64,000 nucleotides of DNA from CAZDET01 sp964504335 (GCA_964504335.1 CAZDET010000005.1:83745-147744); one strand, 5' to 3'. Shown: positions 17,204 to 24,857, counted from the stretch's first letter. A program made the numbers and translations. The notes: generated from the letters alone by a model not told the origin.

Positions 17204-18052
17204 ATGCAATCGGATATGCGGGAAAACGCATTCTTTAACGGGGAAATGGTCGCCACCACCGAGGCGCAGGTGCGATTCCATGATCTGGGGCTGCTCAGAG
17301 GCTACGGCATCTTCGACTTCTTCCTCTTTCAGCAAGGGCAGCCGCGCTTCTTATCGCACTACCTGGATCGATTTTACCGATCGGCTGGCTTTCTGGGATT
17401 GGACATTCCACTAGCGCGGGAGTCGATGGCCGATGCCATCGCGGCAGTCATTGCAGCCAACGGATTTTCGGATGGCGGCATTCGCCTCCTTCTGACGGGC
17501 GGCTACGCCGAGGACAGTTACACACCTACTGCTCCCAATCTGGCCATCGTTCAGCACCCGCTGCCCCCGGCCGTCAGCCAGCCGGCTACCAGTTGCAGCC
17601 TACTAACCTACCGGCACCAGCGAGAACTACCCGGGGTAAAAAGCACCAACTACCTGACCGGCATTTACCTGCAGCCGATGCTGCGCCGAGCCGGTGCGGA
17701 CTATCTGCTCTTTCACGATGGTCAGCACGTATCCGAGAGCGACCGGTCGAATTTTTTCGGCATCGATGCCGATGGCCGCCTTCTTACCCCCGACGAAGGC
17801 GTGCTGCCAGGAATTACCCGAATGCAAATCCTGGAGATTGGCCGTGCGCAAGGTATCCCGGTGCTGGAAGAGGCCCTGCCACTGGAGGCACTGCCCACCC
17901 TGCGGGAAGCATTCCTGACGAGTACGACTAAAGGCGTATTACCAGTAGTGACTATTGATGGGAAACCGGTTGGAGATGGAAAACCCGGCGCTGTGTCTCT
18001 GAAGTTGCAGGAGGGGTTTGCAGCTCTGGTCGACCGGTTGCTGCACGTGTAA
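17204..18052 (+). CDS. Class IV aminotransferase (BCAT / D-amino acid transaminase / ADC lyase family)
   Basis: 282 residues, PLP-dependent fold type IV. Typical blocks: FFNGEMV, FHDLGLLRGYGIFDFF, the PLP lysine in LPGVKSTNYLTG (about residue 147), the phosphate-binding ESDRSNFF, and PGITRMQILEIG. These fit a branched-chain or D-amino acid aminotransferase or aminodeoxychorismate lyase; the sequence alone does not separate them. Cytosolic. Start ATG 17204 gives the normal family length. It converges on the RHH-protein gene with a 16-bp gap. Confidence 0.85.
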   Translation: MQSDMRENAFFNGEMVATTEAQVRFHDLGLLRGYGIFDFFLFQQGQPRFLSHYLDRFYRSAGFLGLDIPLARESMADAIAAVIAANGFSDGGIRLLLTGGYAEDSYTPTAPNLAIVQHPLPPAVSQPATSCSLLTYRHQRELPGVKSTNYLTGIYLQPMLRRAGADYLLFHDGQHVSESDRSNFFGIDADGRLLTPDEGVLPGITRMQILEIGRAQGIPVLEEALPLEALPTLREAFLTSTTKGVLPVVTIDGKPVGDGKPGAVSLKLQEGFAALVDRLLHV

Positions 18053-18068
18053 GTCGTATTGCAATCGT

Positions 18069-18527
18069 TTACTCATCGAGAAACTGTTCCACGATTTCTC
18101 CGATCAGGTCTTTGAGGTAAACCTGGCGTTGGCGAGCAATAGTTTTGAGTTGTTCGAGGTGCTGCTTATTAAAGATGAGCGTTACACGGCGAGTATCGTG
18201 TTGCTGGGGAACAAATTGAGACTCATCGGTGGTTTGGCGGATGAGCAAATCCAGGCCGCTGGCGGCCCGACGGCCACGGGGGCGGCGTGTTGGAGTTGGC
18301 TTGGTTGGCTTAGGTAGTTCGTCTACGTCGGCGTCTTGCTCAGCAGATTCGAAGGCTTCGGCCAGAAAAGCGTCCAGGCTGGCGGCAAACCCTTTTCCTC
18401 CCTTGCGGGGTTGATCGGTGGTTTGCTCCGGTTGGTCTTCGGTGGGGAAGAGCGTTAGCGGTTCTTCCTTCTTCGACTCGCCGGAGAACAATTCATCCAT
18501 CCCGTCTGTAAATCGCTTCTTTGCCAT
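18069..18527 (-). CDS. ParA partner with disordered N-terminus and C-terminal ribbon-helix-helix
   Basis: 152 residues. The first 110 are low-complexity, rich in Glu, Asp, Pro, Thr and Arg (disordered), with a basic patch TRRPRGRRAA. The last 42 look like a ribbon-helix-helix fold: strand RRVTLIFN, helix QHLEQLKTIARQRQ, turn, helix LKDLIGEIVEQFLDE. It starts 25 bp after the parA stop in the same direction. In plasmid parFG/parA-omega systems such small RHH proteins bind the centromere and stimulate ParA; here the same role is inferred. No ParB with HTH is present. Confidence 0.7.
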   Translation of the reverse strand: MAKKRFTDGMDELFSGESKKEEPLTLFPTEDQPEQTTDQPRKGGKGFAASLDAFLAEAFESAEQDADVDELPKPTKPTPTRRPRGRRAASGLDLLIRQTTDESQFVPQQHDTRRVTLIFNKQHLEQLKTIARQRQVYLKDLIGEIVEQFLDE

Positions 18528-18552
18528 ATCGCTGCGTTGCTACCTGGGTCAA

Positions 18553-19347
18553 TTATTGGTTCATCTGTTCGGAGGAAGTGCGCACCGGATCGGATACCGA
18601 TTGGGTGCGTATGATGATCTCCCGGGAAAGCGCGAGGTAATCTTCCGCCCCCGAACTGGTCGGGCTGTAGGTGAAAATATCCTGGCGCTGGGCCGGTGCT
18701 TCGGCCAGTGAGACGTTATCCCGGATATAGGTTTCGAACACCAACGGACCGAAGTATTTCTTAATGGTCGCAACGACGTCCCGATTCAGAATTTTTCGAT
18801 GATCGTACATGGTAGGAATAACGCCGGCGATCTGAAGCTGCTTATTCAGGCGCAGTTTCACCTTCTGGATGACCTGCTTGATTTTCGCCAACCCCTGCAT
18901 GGCAAGAAACTCCGTTTGCAGCGGGATCACCACGTAGTCGCTGCTCGTCAGTGCATTGAGGGTCAGCAAACCCAACGACGGCGGGCAATCGATGATGACG
19001 TAATCGTAGATCTCCCGCATGGGGTCTAGCAATTCCCGCAGAATGAACTCCCGGCCGGCTTCGTTGATTAACTCCATCTCGGCACTCGACAAATCCAGGG
19101 TCGACGTGATCACATCCAACTGGGGGCGCACATTGGCAGGCTGCAAGTCCGACTCCCCCCGCATAGCTTCGTAAATAGAGACCGCCTGTCGCGGCACCCC
19201 TAGTGCCAGGGTCAAGTTGGCCTGCGGATCGAGATCGAGCAACAACACCTTTTTATTCAATTCCACCAACCCCGCACCGATGTTAATCGCGCTGGTCGTT
19301 TTTCCGACTCCTCCCTTGTGATTCAATAGGGATATTACTACGGCCAT
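18553..19347 (-). CDS. parA: ParA-family ATPase (AAA, Soj-type)
   Basis: 264 residues. Deviant Walker A KGGVGKTTSAINIG near residues 11-24, A' motif LLLDLDPQANLT, Walker B YVIIDCPPSLG; no N-terminal HTH, so Soj-like. Such ATPases position DNA or protein cargo by gradients on the nucleoid. Its immediate downstream partner is an RHH protein, not ParB. A 21-bp palindrome (19362-19382) lies 14 bp before the ATG and three AATTCG repeats follow upstream, resembling the autoregulated operator/centromere of segregation operons. Whether it segregates the chromosome, an integrated element or a protein cargo cannot be told here. Confidence 0.9.
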   Translation of the reverse strand: MAVVISLLNHKGGVGKTTSAINIGAGLVELNKKVLLLDLDPQANLTLALGVPRQAVSIYEAMRGESDLQPANVRPQLDVITSTLDLSSAEMELINEAGREFILRELLDPMREIYDYVIIDCPPSLGLLTLNALTSSDYVVIPLQTEFLAMQGLAKIKQVIQKVKLRLNKQLQIAGVIPTMYDHRKILNRDVVATIKKYFGPLVFETYIRDNVSLAEAPAQRQDIFTYSPTSSGAEDYLALSREIIIRTQSVSDPVRTSSEQMNQ

Positions 19348-19361
19348 AGGTAATATTTGCT

Positions 19362-19425
19362 AAGAAATAGCGCGTATTTCTTTAATTCGTAAAGTACGGG
19401 TTTTTATTTCATAATTCGAAATTCG
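19362..19425. promoter_or_regulatory. Palindrome and AATTCG direct repeats upstream of parA (operator / centromere candidate)
   Basis: A perfect 8-bp-arm inverted repeat AAGAAATA-GCGCG-TATTTCTT spans 19362-19382. Three copies of AATTCG follow at 19384, 19413 and 19420. The position immediately upstream of the parA start and the pairing with an RHH protein gene make this a plausible binding site for that protein. Confidence 0.5.
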
Positions 19426-19496
19426 TTTTAATCCTCTAGGGCAGACGCATCAAAATGGTCGGTAGGGGAGTTTTTGGCGTTTGGGCTAATCAGGGC

Positions 19497-19527
19497 TTGC
19501 TTGTTAGGCGCTAAGCGCGTATCTTTG
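19497..19527 (+). promoter_or_regulatory. Bacteroidota-type promoter in front of repeat copy A
   Basis: TTGC (19497-19500), 19-nt spacer, then TATCTTTG (19520-19527), an exact TAnnTTTG. No gene follows on the plus strand for 1.4 kb; the first thing it would transcribe is the repeat. The same boxes with the same 19-nt spacing occur in copy C at 63826-63856. Confidence 0.6.
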
Positions 19528-19589
19528 TCGAACCATTCAATAGTTGCCCCAGCGGCAGCCGTTCTCACAAAATAGCCCACGTTTTCACA

Positions 19590-19710
19590 CGGCCGTTTCC
19601 ATTGCTGGTAGCCGCGTGCGCTGCGCACGCCCTGGTTACTTGCAGCCCTCCAGGTTGGCAGGTAAGGAGGGTGGGCCATTTTTTATATACCCACCCACAT
19701 GGTGTGCGGC
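19590..19710 (+). repeat. Structured repeat core, copy A (121 bp)
   Basis: Core shared with copies at 58220-58340 (inverted) and 63919-64000 (truncated by the window end). Hairpin 1: outer stem GGTAGCC (19607-19613) with GGTTACT (19634-19640, G-U pairs), inner stem GCGTGC/GCACGC (19614-19619/19625-19630). Hairpin 2: GGGTGGG (19669-19675) with CCCACCC (19690-19696) around an AT-rich loop. The segment 19552-19621 is identical over 70 bases to 63881-63950. The GTAG at the hairpin foot recalls REP elements handled by RAYT transposases, but no such gene is in the window. Confidence 0.75.
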
Positions 19711-19899
19711 GCCCCGAATCCAGCCACCGGCCGGAGGACCGAGGGTCCAACCTATGTCCTGCCCAGTGAAGTTGTCGCCTCCGGCATTTGATGTGTTTGC
19801 CCTAATAAACCTTTCTTCGGGAAGACCGGTAGGTGAATAGTGTACAGCGGGCCAAGTCCGACCACCAGCTGGAAAGCCGGGAGCACCAGGTATGCTCTG

Positions 19900-20853
19900 T
19901 TAGCTCTCTGATGGCTCCACAAAGGGTTTGGTCGTATTCTTATGCGATTGGATGAAAAACACACCGGTCAGGAGCACCACTCCCGCCAGGATCGACTGGC
20001 CGGTCACCGTTTCCCCATTGAGCCACCAGCCCAGGAGCAACGCTACAATTGGATTGACAAAGGTGGACGTCGCCACCTTCTCGGGCGAAACGCGGCTCAG
20101 CAAAAAGTTGAACGCACTGAAGGCCAGAATGGACCCGAAAGCGATCAGATACAGCCAGCTCAATCCCGAACGCAAGCTGATGGATCGCGGATCAAACGCA
20201 CCCATTTCTCCCATCAGGGCACTAAACACCAGCAGCACCACACCGCCCCCCAGCATTTGCAATGCAGTCGATTGGATGCGTGATTTGGGCAAATCCAGGC
20301 GCGGTAAAAAGATGCTCCCGATCCCCCAGGCAAGCATAGAGCCGAAAATGGCCAACAACCCAAAAATGGCTTCCCGATGCTGCGTCAGATGGGGCTGACC
20401 GACTAGTAACGCCATTCCCAATACTCCGATAGCTCCACCGACAATGGACCGGCCTCCGGGCCGACTACCGATCAGCATCCACATCAGCAGCATAATCAAA
20501 AGCGGATCAAAGGCAATCAGTAGCGCCGCCATACTGGATTCAATCCACTGCTCGGCCCATACCACCCCACCAACACCAACCGATAAAAACAGGACGCCAA
20601 TTAGCATCGCATTTAGCGTTTTCCGCAGGGGTGGTAAGGGCTCCTGTAACAGACTCGGTTTGATGACGAACAAGAGCATTCCCGCCACTATAAACCGACT
20701 ACCGCACATCAGAAAAGGCGGAATCGATTGAATGGCGAAGTAATTGAACAAATACGTAGAGCCCCACACGAGATAAATCACCGCAAAGGCCACACCGATC
20801 AGTAGACGTTCCCGTTGCATGCGTGTATTTTTAGATATTGTCGAACCACCCAA
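19900..20853 (-). CDS. EamA/DMT family transporter
   Basis: 317 residues with about ten membrane helices in two EamA halves; opening IYLVWGSTYLFNYFAI has the conserved Trp-Gly-Ser, and the second half begins near residue 160 with GSMLAWGIGSIF. Inner-membrane exporter of unknown metabolite. It differs clearly from the EamA protein at 10075. The C-terminal tail is hydrophilic (HKNTTKPFVEPSES). Divergent from the OmpH gene at 20968. Confidence 0.88.
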   Translation of the reverse strand: MGGSTISKNTRMQRERLLIGVAFAVIYLVWGSTYLFNYFAIQSIPPFLMCGSRFIVAGMLLFVIKPSLLQEPLPPLRKTLNAMLIGVLFLSVGVGGVVWAEQWIESSMAALLIAFDPLLIMLLMWMLIGSRPGGRSIVGGAIGVLGMALLVGQPHLTQHREAIFGLLAIFGSMLAWGIGSIFLPRLDLPKSRIQSTALQMLGGGVVLLVFSALMGEMGAFDPRSISLRSGLSWLYLIAFGSILAFSAFNFLLSRVSPEKVATSTFVNPIVALLLGWWLNGETVTGQSILAGVVLLTGVFFIQSHKNTTKPFVEPSES

Positions 20854-20897
20854 CTATCCCGAAAGTTGCCATCCCATCGATTATTTAATTGTGATTT

Positions 20898-20940
20898 TAT
20901 CCACCTCCTCACCACCTAATCTCACCATCTCATCACCTTT
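20898..20940 (-). repeat. GGTGGTGAG-type degenerate tandem repeat (third locus)
   Basis: The minus strand reads repeated GGTGATGAG, ATGGTGAGATTAG and GGTGGTGAGG units. Related sequence lies directly after the rmlA stop (23527-23575) and after the aspS stop (57843-57866). Here it lies between divergent genes, just upstream of the OmpH promoter. Confidence 0.5.
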
Positions 20941-20942
20941 AT

Positions 20943-20950
20943 TACCTTTG
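20943..20950 (+). promoter_or_regulatory. -7 element of the OmpH-like gene
   Basis: TACCTTTG matches TAnnTTTG exactly and ends 17 bp before the ATG at 20968, giving a short leader. The -33 region is replaced by the C/A-rich tandem repeat and shows no clear TTTG. Confidence 0.5.
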
Positions 20951-20967
20951 CGCCAAAATTTATCTCT

Positions 20968-21591
20968 ATGAAAGTGAGATATTCCTTAACGCCATTGCTC
21001 GCATTCCTGCTGATCGGACTGTTTGCTTGCCAGCAACAAACAGATACAGCGGTCGAAGCGGCACCAGTAACCAACGACTCTACCGCCAACCCGGGGCTTC
21101 AAATCGTCTATGTATACTCCGATTCGGTTTTGGCCAATTACAAAGACTTCTCCGAGAAGCTGGGCCAGCTCGAAGATCAAAGCGTCCAGGCAGAACGCAC
21201 CTACGAGCGCGGCGTGGCCAACTTGCAGCGCGATGTCCAGAAGGTTCAGGAGCGCATGCAACAAGGGCTTATTGCTCCCAATCAGATCGCCAGCGAGCAG
21301 GAGAAAATCGCCCAGCGCGAGCAGCAAATCTTACAACAACGCGACCGGTCGATCCGGGAATTGCAACAGGCCCAACTGGAGTTGAATGAAGAATTGCAGT
21401 CCAATGTCAAGCGCGTCCTCAAAGACCTTCAGGATGAATACGGCTACGATTATATCCTGAGCTACGGCCCCGGTACCGGGGTGTTGATGGTCAATGAAGC
21501 ATTCGACATCACCGAGATCGTCCTGGAGCGCCTGAATCAGTCCGCTCCTCCGGAGGCCTCTACCCCCGACTCAACGGCTTCCGACAAATAA
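20968..21591 (+). CDS. OmpH/Skp family periplasmic chaperone (lipoprotein form)
   Basis: 207 residues. The signal peptide ends in LIGLFACQ, a lipobox with Cys21, so the protein is probably lipid-anchored. Residues about 50-190 have the OmpH layout: strand IVYVYSDSVLANYKDF, a long coiled coil of Gln/Glu/Arg-rich heptads (80-160), then the returning strand DYILSYGPGTGVLMVNEAFDIT, which is the family signature. Skp-type proteins hold unfolded outer-membrane proteins in the periplasm. Single gene with its own promoter. Confidence 0.88.
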   Translation: MKVRYSLTPLLAFLLIGLFACQQQTDTAVEAAPVTNDSTANPGLQIVYVYSDSVLANYKDFSEKLGQLEDQSVQAERTYERGVANLQRDVQKVQERMQQGLIAPNQIASEQEKIAQREQQILQQRDRSIRELQQAQLELNEELQSNVKRVLKDLQDEYGYDYILSYGPGTGVLMVNEAFDITEIVLERLNQSAPPEASTPDSTASDK

Positions 21592-21686
21592 GCTCCTCCC
21601 GCTTAGCTGCCGGATTACTACCTTTTAGTGACAAACCAGATGTACCAGGCTACGTTAACTCACCACATTAAACGCAACATAGATAT

Positions 21687-22379
21687 ATGCCGAATCGCAA
21701 TATTTTAGTGGTAGGTGGTAGCTCCGGAATTGGTCTGGAATTAGTAAAGCAGTTGGTAGCAGCCGGAGAACAAGTGACGGTGTGGTCGCGCGAAGTGCGC
21801 GACTTGGAATCGATCGCGGGCATCACCCACCATTCGGTCGATGTACTCAAAGGCGACCTGCCGGATATTCCCGATCCGCTGGACGGCCTGGTGTACTGCC
21901 CCGGAACGATCAACCTCAAGCCCTTTCGCAGTTTGAAACCGGAGCATTTTGAATCCGATTTCCAACTCAACGTAATTGGTGCAGTGCGCTGCTTGCAAGC
22001 CGCCGAGCGTCCTCTGAAGCGATCCGATCACGGTTCTGTAGTGGTTTTTAGTACGGTAGCCGTTACGCGTGGAATGTCATTTCACGCCAGTGTAGCCGCT
22101 GCCAAGGGTGCCCTGGAAGGGATGACCCGGGCGCTGGCTGCCGAATGGGCTCCGAATATCCGCATCAACGCTATCGCTCCTTCGCTTACTGATACCCCGC
22201 TGGCCGAACGGCTTCTTAGCAGTGAAGATAAGCGCAAGGCATCCGCTGATCGCCATCCGCTCAAGCGCGTGGGTACCGCCCAGGAAGTGGCGCAACTGGC
22301 GGCCTACCTCCTGAGTCCGGCCGGAAGTTTCATGACGGGGCAGGTTGTGCATATCGATGGGGGAATGAGCGCGGTGTAA
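21687..22379 (+). CDS. SDR-family oxidoreductase lacking the catalytic tyrosine
   Basis: 230 residues, Rossmann fold. Cofactor motif VVGGSSGIGLEL near residues 8-19 and the C-terminal GQVVHIDGGMSAV typical of classical short-chain dehydrogenases. At the active site the usual YxxxK reads VAAAK (SFHASVAAAKGALEG), so Tyr is Val while Lys is kept; the upstream Ser of the triad may be in FSTVAV. It may bind NAD(P)(H) without classical SDR catalysis, or use other residues. Cytosolic; stands alone on the plus strand, converging on the VWA gene. Confidence 0.85.
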   Translation: MPNRNILVVGGSSGIGLELVKQLVAAGEQVTVWSREVRDLESIAGITHHSVDVLKGDLPDIPDPLDGLVYCPGTINLKPFRSLKPEHFESDFQLNVIGAVRCLQAAERPLKRSDHGSVVVFSTVAVTRGMSFHASVAAAKGALEGMTRALAAEWAPNIRINAIAPSLTDTPLAERLLSSEDKRKASADRHPLKRVGTAQEVAQLAAYLLSPAGSFMTGQVVHIDGGMSAV

Positions 22380-22396
22380 TTAAGTGGCAAGTTTTA

Positions 22397-23515
22397 TCAG
22401 GCCCTGTTGGTTAGCCACGTTTGCAGGGGTTGGCGGTTGATGGCTGCAGCCATGAGATCTGGAAATTCCCCGGGGGTGCAAGCGAAGGCGGGTAGGCCCA
22501 AATTAGCGAGCTGTTGAGCGATTTCGCGATCGTAAGCTGGTGCCCCCTCATCGTTCAGCGCGAGCAGCGGAATAATGTGTACGCCACTTTCCTTCAACTG
22601 AACAACCTGATGGAGCAATAGCTCCGGGCTATTTCCCTCAAATAAATCGCTGATTAAGATCAGAATACTTTCCCGGGGCCGCACCAGAAGTGGACGCGTG
22701 TAGCGCAGTGCCCGCGTAATGTCCGTACCGCCTCCGAGTTGGGTCGCAAACAGCAAACTAACGGGGTCATCCACGTATTCGGTTAGATCGACTACACTGG
22801 TATCAAAGGCAATTACGTGTGTGCGAAGGCTGGAAAGGCTCGCTAATATAGCCGCCATCACGCCGGCGTATACAACAGAACTAGCCATGGAGCCACTCTG
22901 ATCGATGAGTAGAAACACTTCCTGCAATTGCCGGTGCCGCCGTTGGTAACCGTGGAGTTGTTCGGGAATGATAGTTCCGTATTCCTCCTGATAGTGCTTT
23001 AGATTGGCGCGAATCGTCCGCGGCCAGTCGATATCGCTGTGCCGACGGGGGCGACGGGTACGCTGCTTCTGCCGCATACTACCCTGCACAGCTTGCTGCA
23101 ACGGAAAATGGAGCTTTTGCTGCAACGCCTCTACCACTTGCTTCACCACCATCCGGGCAGTTTCCCTACTGCGTTCCGGCAACATTTTGCTCAAGCTGAG
23201 CAACGTTCCTACGAGGTGGACATCGGGCTCGATGCTTTCCAGTAATTCGGGCTCTAACAACATCTGTTGCAGCCCAAGCCGTTCAAGCGCATCGCGCTGG
23301 AGCAACTGAACTACCGGAGTCGGAAAATAAGTCCGGATATCACCCAACCACCGGTTGATGTTCGGATTGGAAGGCCCCAAACCACTGCGCCCTTCTCCTT
23401 CGTACAGCGCCTCCAGGCAGGCATCCATAGCAAGCTGATCCCCTTCCAACGGCACACTTCCCGCAGGATCAGCCGTAGTCCCAAGAATAAGCCGCCATTT
23501 TTCGAGTGCCTGCAC
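22397..23515 (-). CDS. VWA-domain protein, YehP-like
   Basis: 372 residues. N-terminal helical region (1-190) followed by a von Willebrand A domain with an intact metal site: LLIDQSGSM (203-210), a Thr in LGGGTDIT (about 270) and ISDLFEG (about 298). Blocks such as RANLKHY and RTHVIAFDTSVVDLT closely resemble E. coli YehP as I remember it. YehP homologues normally sit with a MoxR-type ATPase (YehL), YehM and a SWIM protein (YehQ); none of these is adjacent here. The gene follows rmlA by 61 bp on the same strand. Function unknown. Confidence 0.82.
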   Translation of the reverse strand: MQALEKWRLILGTTADPAGSVPLEGDQLAMDACLEALYEGEGRSGLGPSNPNINRWLGDIRTYFPTPVVQLLQRDALERLGLQQMLLEPELLESIEPDVHLVGTLLSLSKMLPERSRETARMVVKQVVEALQQKLHFPLQQAVQGSMRQKQRTRRPRRHSDIDWPRTIRANLKHYQEEYGTIIPEQLHGYQRRHRQLQEVFLLIDQSGSMASSVVYAGVMAAILASLSSLRTHVIAFDTSVVDLTEYVDDPVSLLFATQLGGGTDITRALRYTRPLLVRPRESILILISDLFEGNSPELLLHQVVQLKESGVHIIPLLALNDEGAPAYDREIAQQLANLGLPAFACTPGEFPDLMAAAINRQPLQTWLTNRA

Positions 23516-23526
23516 GAACCTACTTC

Positions 23527-23575
23527 TTTAAAATCCCAAATCTCACCACCTCAAAATCTCACCACCTCACCGCCT
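23527..23575 (-). repeat. GGTGGTGAG-type tandem repeat directly after the rmlA stop
   Basis: The minus strand reads TAGGCGGTGAGGTGGTGAG, then ATTTT, then GAGGTGGTGAGATTT, starting right after the TGA of rmlA. The 13-mer GTGAGGTGGTGAG also follows the aspS stop at 57843. Confidence 0.55.
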
Positions 23576-23576
23576 A

Positions 23577-24461
23577 TCAAACCGTCAGCTGCGACCGCTC
23601 TTTATCCAACAACTCCAACAGATAGGTGCCGTATCCACTTTTCAGGAAACGCTGGGCGAGCACTTCGAGCTGTTCGGCGTCGATGAATCCCTGCTCGTAG
23701 GCCACCTCTTCAATACAGCCAATTTTGAGCCCCTGCCGATCTTCGATGGTTTCAATGAATTGGCCGGCCTGCATGAGCGACTTGTGCGTACCCGTATCCA
23801 GCCAGGCGGTACCGCGGCCCAGCACGGCCACCTGAAGGCGATCCTGCGCCAGGTAATACTTATTGACGTCGGTAATCTCGTACTCTCCGCGGGCACTCGG
23901 CTTCAATTGCTTGGCGATCTCCACGACCTCATTATCGTAGAAATAGAGCCCCGGAACCGCAAAGTTGGATTTCGGCTCCTTCGGTTTCTCTTCGATAGAC
24001 AGGGCCCGAAAATCGTGGTCGAATTCAACCACGCCGTACCGCTCCGGATCAGCAACCCAGTAAGCAAATACGATTCCGCCGTCGGGGTCGACACAGGTGC
24101 GCAGTTTGGCTTCCAGCCCCGCTCCGTAGAAGATGTTGTCTCCTAAAATCAGGGCCACCGGATCGCTGCCGATGAAGGATTCCCCAAGCACAAAAGCTTG
24201 CGCCAGGCCGTTGGGCTCGTACTGGGGCATGTAAGTAAACGAACAACCGATATCCGAACCATCGCCCAGCAGCTGCTGGAATTTCGGCAGATCCTGCGGA
24301 GTGGAGATGATGAGGATGTCCCGAATTCCCGCTCCCATCAAGGTGCTGAGCGGGTAGTAAATCATCGGTTTATCGTAGACGGGCATCAGTTGTTTACTGA
24401 CGGCCAGCGTGAGTGGATAAAGGCGGGTACCGAGTCCGCCTGCGAGTATAATTCCCTTCAT
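23577..24461 (-). CDS. rmlA: Glucose-1-phosphate thymidylyltransferase
   Basis: 294 residues, the standard length of RmlA/RfbA. Makes dTDP-glucose from glucose-1-phosphate and dTTP, the first step to dTDP-rhamnose and other deoxysugars of surface glycans. Seen: the nucleotide-binding GGLGTRLYPLTLAVSKQLM at residues 8-26, then VYDKPMIYYPLSTLM, LGDNIFYG, FAYWVADPERYGVVEFD, SIEEKPKEPKSNFAVPGLY, and GTAWLDTGTHKSLMQA. No rmlB, C or D beside it. The HPt gene ends 13 bp upstream, so it is probably in one transcript with it. Confidence 0.95.
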   Translation of the reverse strand: MKGIILAGGLGTRLYPLTLAVSKQLMPVYDKPMIYYPLSTLMGAGIRDILIISTPQDLPKFQQLLGDGSDIGCSFTYMPQYEPNGLAQAFVLGESFIGSDPVALILGDNIFYGAGLEAKLRTCVDPDGGIVFAYWVADPERYGVVEFDHDFRALSIEEKPKEPKSNFAVPGLYFYDNEVVEIAKQLKPSARGEYEITDVNKYYLAQDRLQVAVLGRGTAWLDTGTHKSLMQAGQFIETIEDRQGLKIGCIEEVAYEQGFIDAEQLEVLAQRFLKSGYGTYLLELLDKERSQLTV

Positions 24462-24474
24462 TCCTCGTGTTTGG

Positions 24475-24837
24475 TTAGGAGCGGATTTCCTGTTGTAACG
24501 CGCGCAGCACGAATTTGCTTGTCCGACGCAGCGTGTTAATGTCTCGCTGTGCCTGGCGTACCTTCAGCGTACCCTGCCGCGACATGGACAGCAATCGGAG
24601 ATTGGCATCTTGCATGGCCTGGTTTCCGGTGTACATCAGCGTCGATTTGAAGCTGTGGCAGGCCCGTTCCAGCTGGTCGCAGTCGCCTCGACGCAGTGCC
24701 GTGTTGATTTGAGGTATCCCTTTTTTCAGCTCCTGGACCAGCACATCCAACATTTGCCGGCGAATAGTTTTGTTGCCTCCGGACATGCGATCTACGTAAG
24801 CCAGATTAATCACACTGCAACCCGTACCCGTTGTCAT
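24475..24837 (-). CDS. HPt (histidine phosphotransfer) domain protein
   Basis: 120 residues, a free-standing four-helix HPt module. The phosphorylation motif is CHSFKSTLMYTG (phospho-acceptor His about residue 61, with conserved Lys and Gly). The opening NLAYVDRMSGGNKTIRRQMLDVL is typical of HPt domains. It would shuttle phosphate between hybrid kinases and response regulators; neither is nearby, so its partners are encoded elsewhere. Sits between a small unknown gene (20 bp upstream) and rmlA (13 bp downstream), all leftward. Confidence 0.85.
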   Translation of the reverse strand: MTTGTGCSVINLAYVDRMSGGNKTIRRQMLDVLVQELKKGIPQINTALRRGDCDQLERACHSFKSTLMYTGNQAMQDANLRLLSMSRQGTLKVRQAQRDINTLRRTSKFVLRALQQEIRS

Positions 24838-24857
24838 ATGATAATTTGTTTGGTGTT

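Larger units (their letters stand above)
19348..19899. other. Gene-free stretch of 552 bp between parA and an EamA gene
   Basis: No convincing coding region. From left to right it holds the parA operator-like site (19362-19425), a unit of about 300 bp shared with 63798-64000 containing a plus-strand promoter (19497-19527), the structured repeat core A (19590-19710), and a further GC-rich hairpin GGACC-GAG-GGTCC (19736-19748). The remainder to the EamA stop shows nothing I recognise. Confidence 0.7.

Noticed and set aside
19428..19679. 83-residue minus-strand reading frame across repeat copy A
   Set aside because: In copy B the same frame has stops, and differences between A and C are not biased to synonymous positions; the conserved feature is the hairpin structure.
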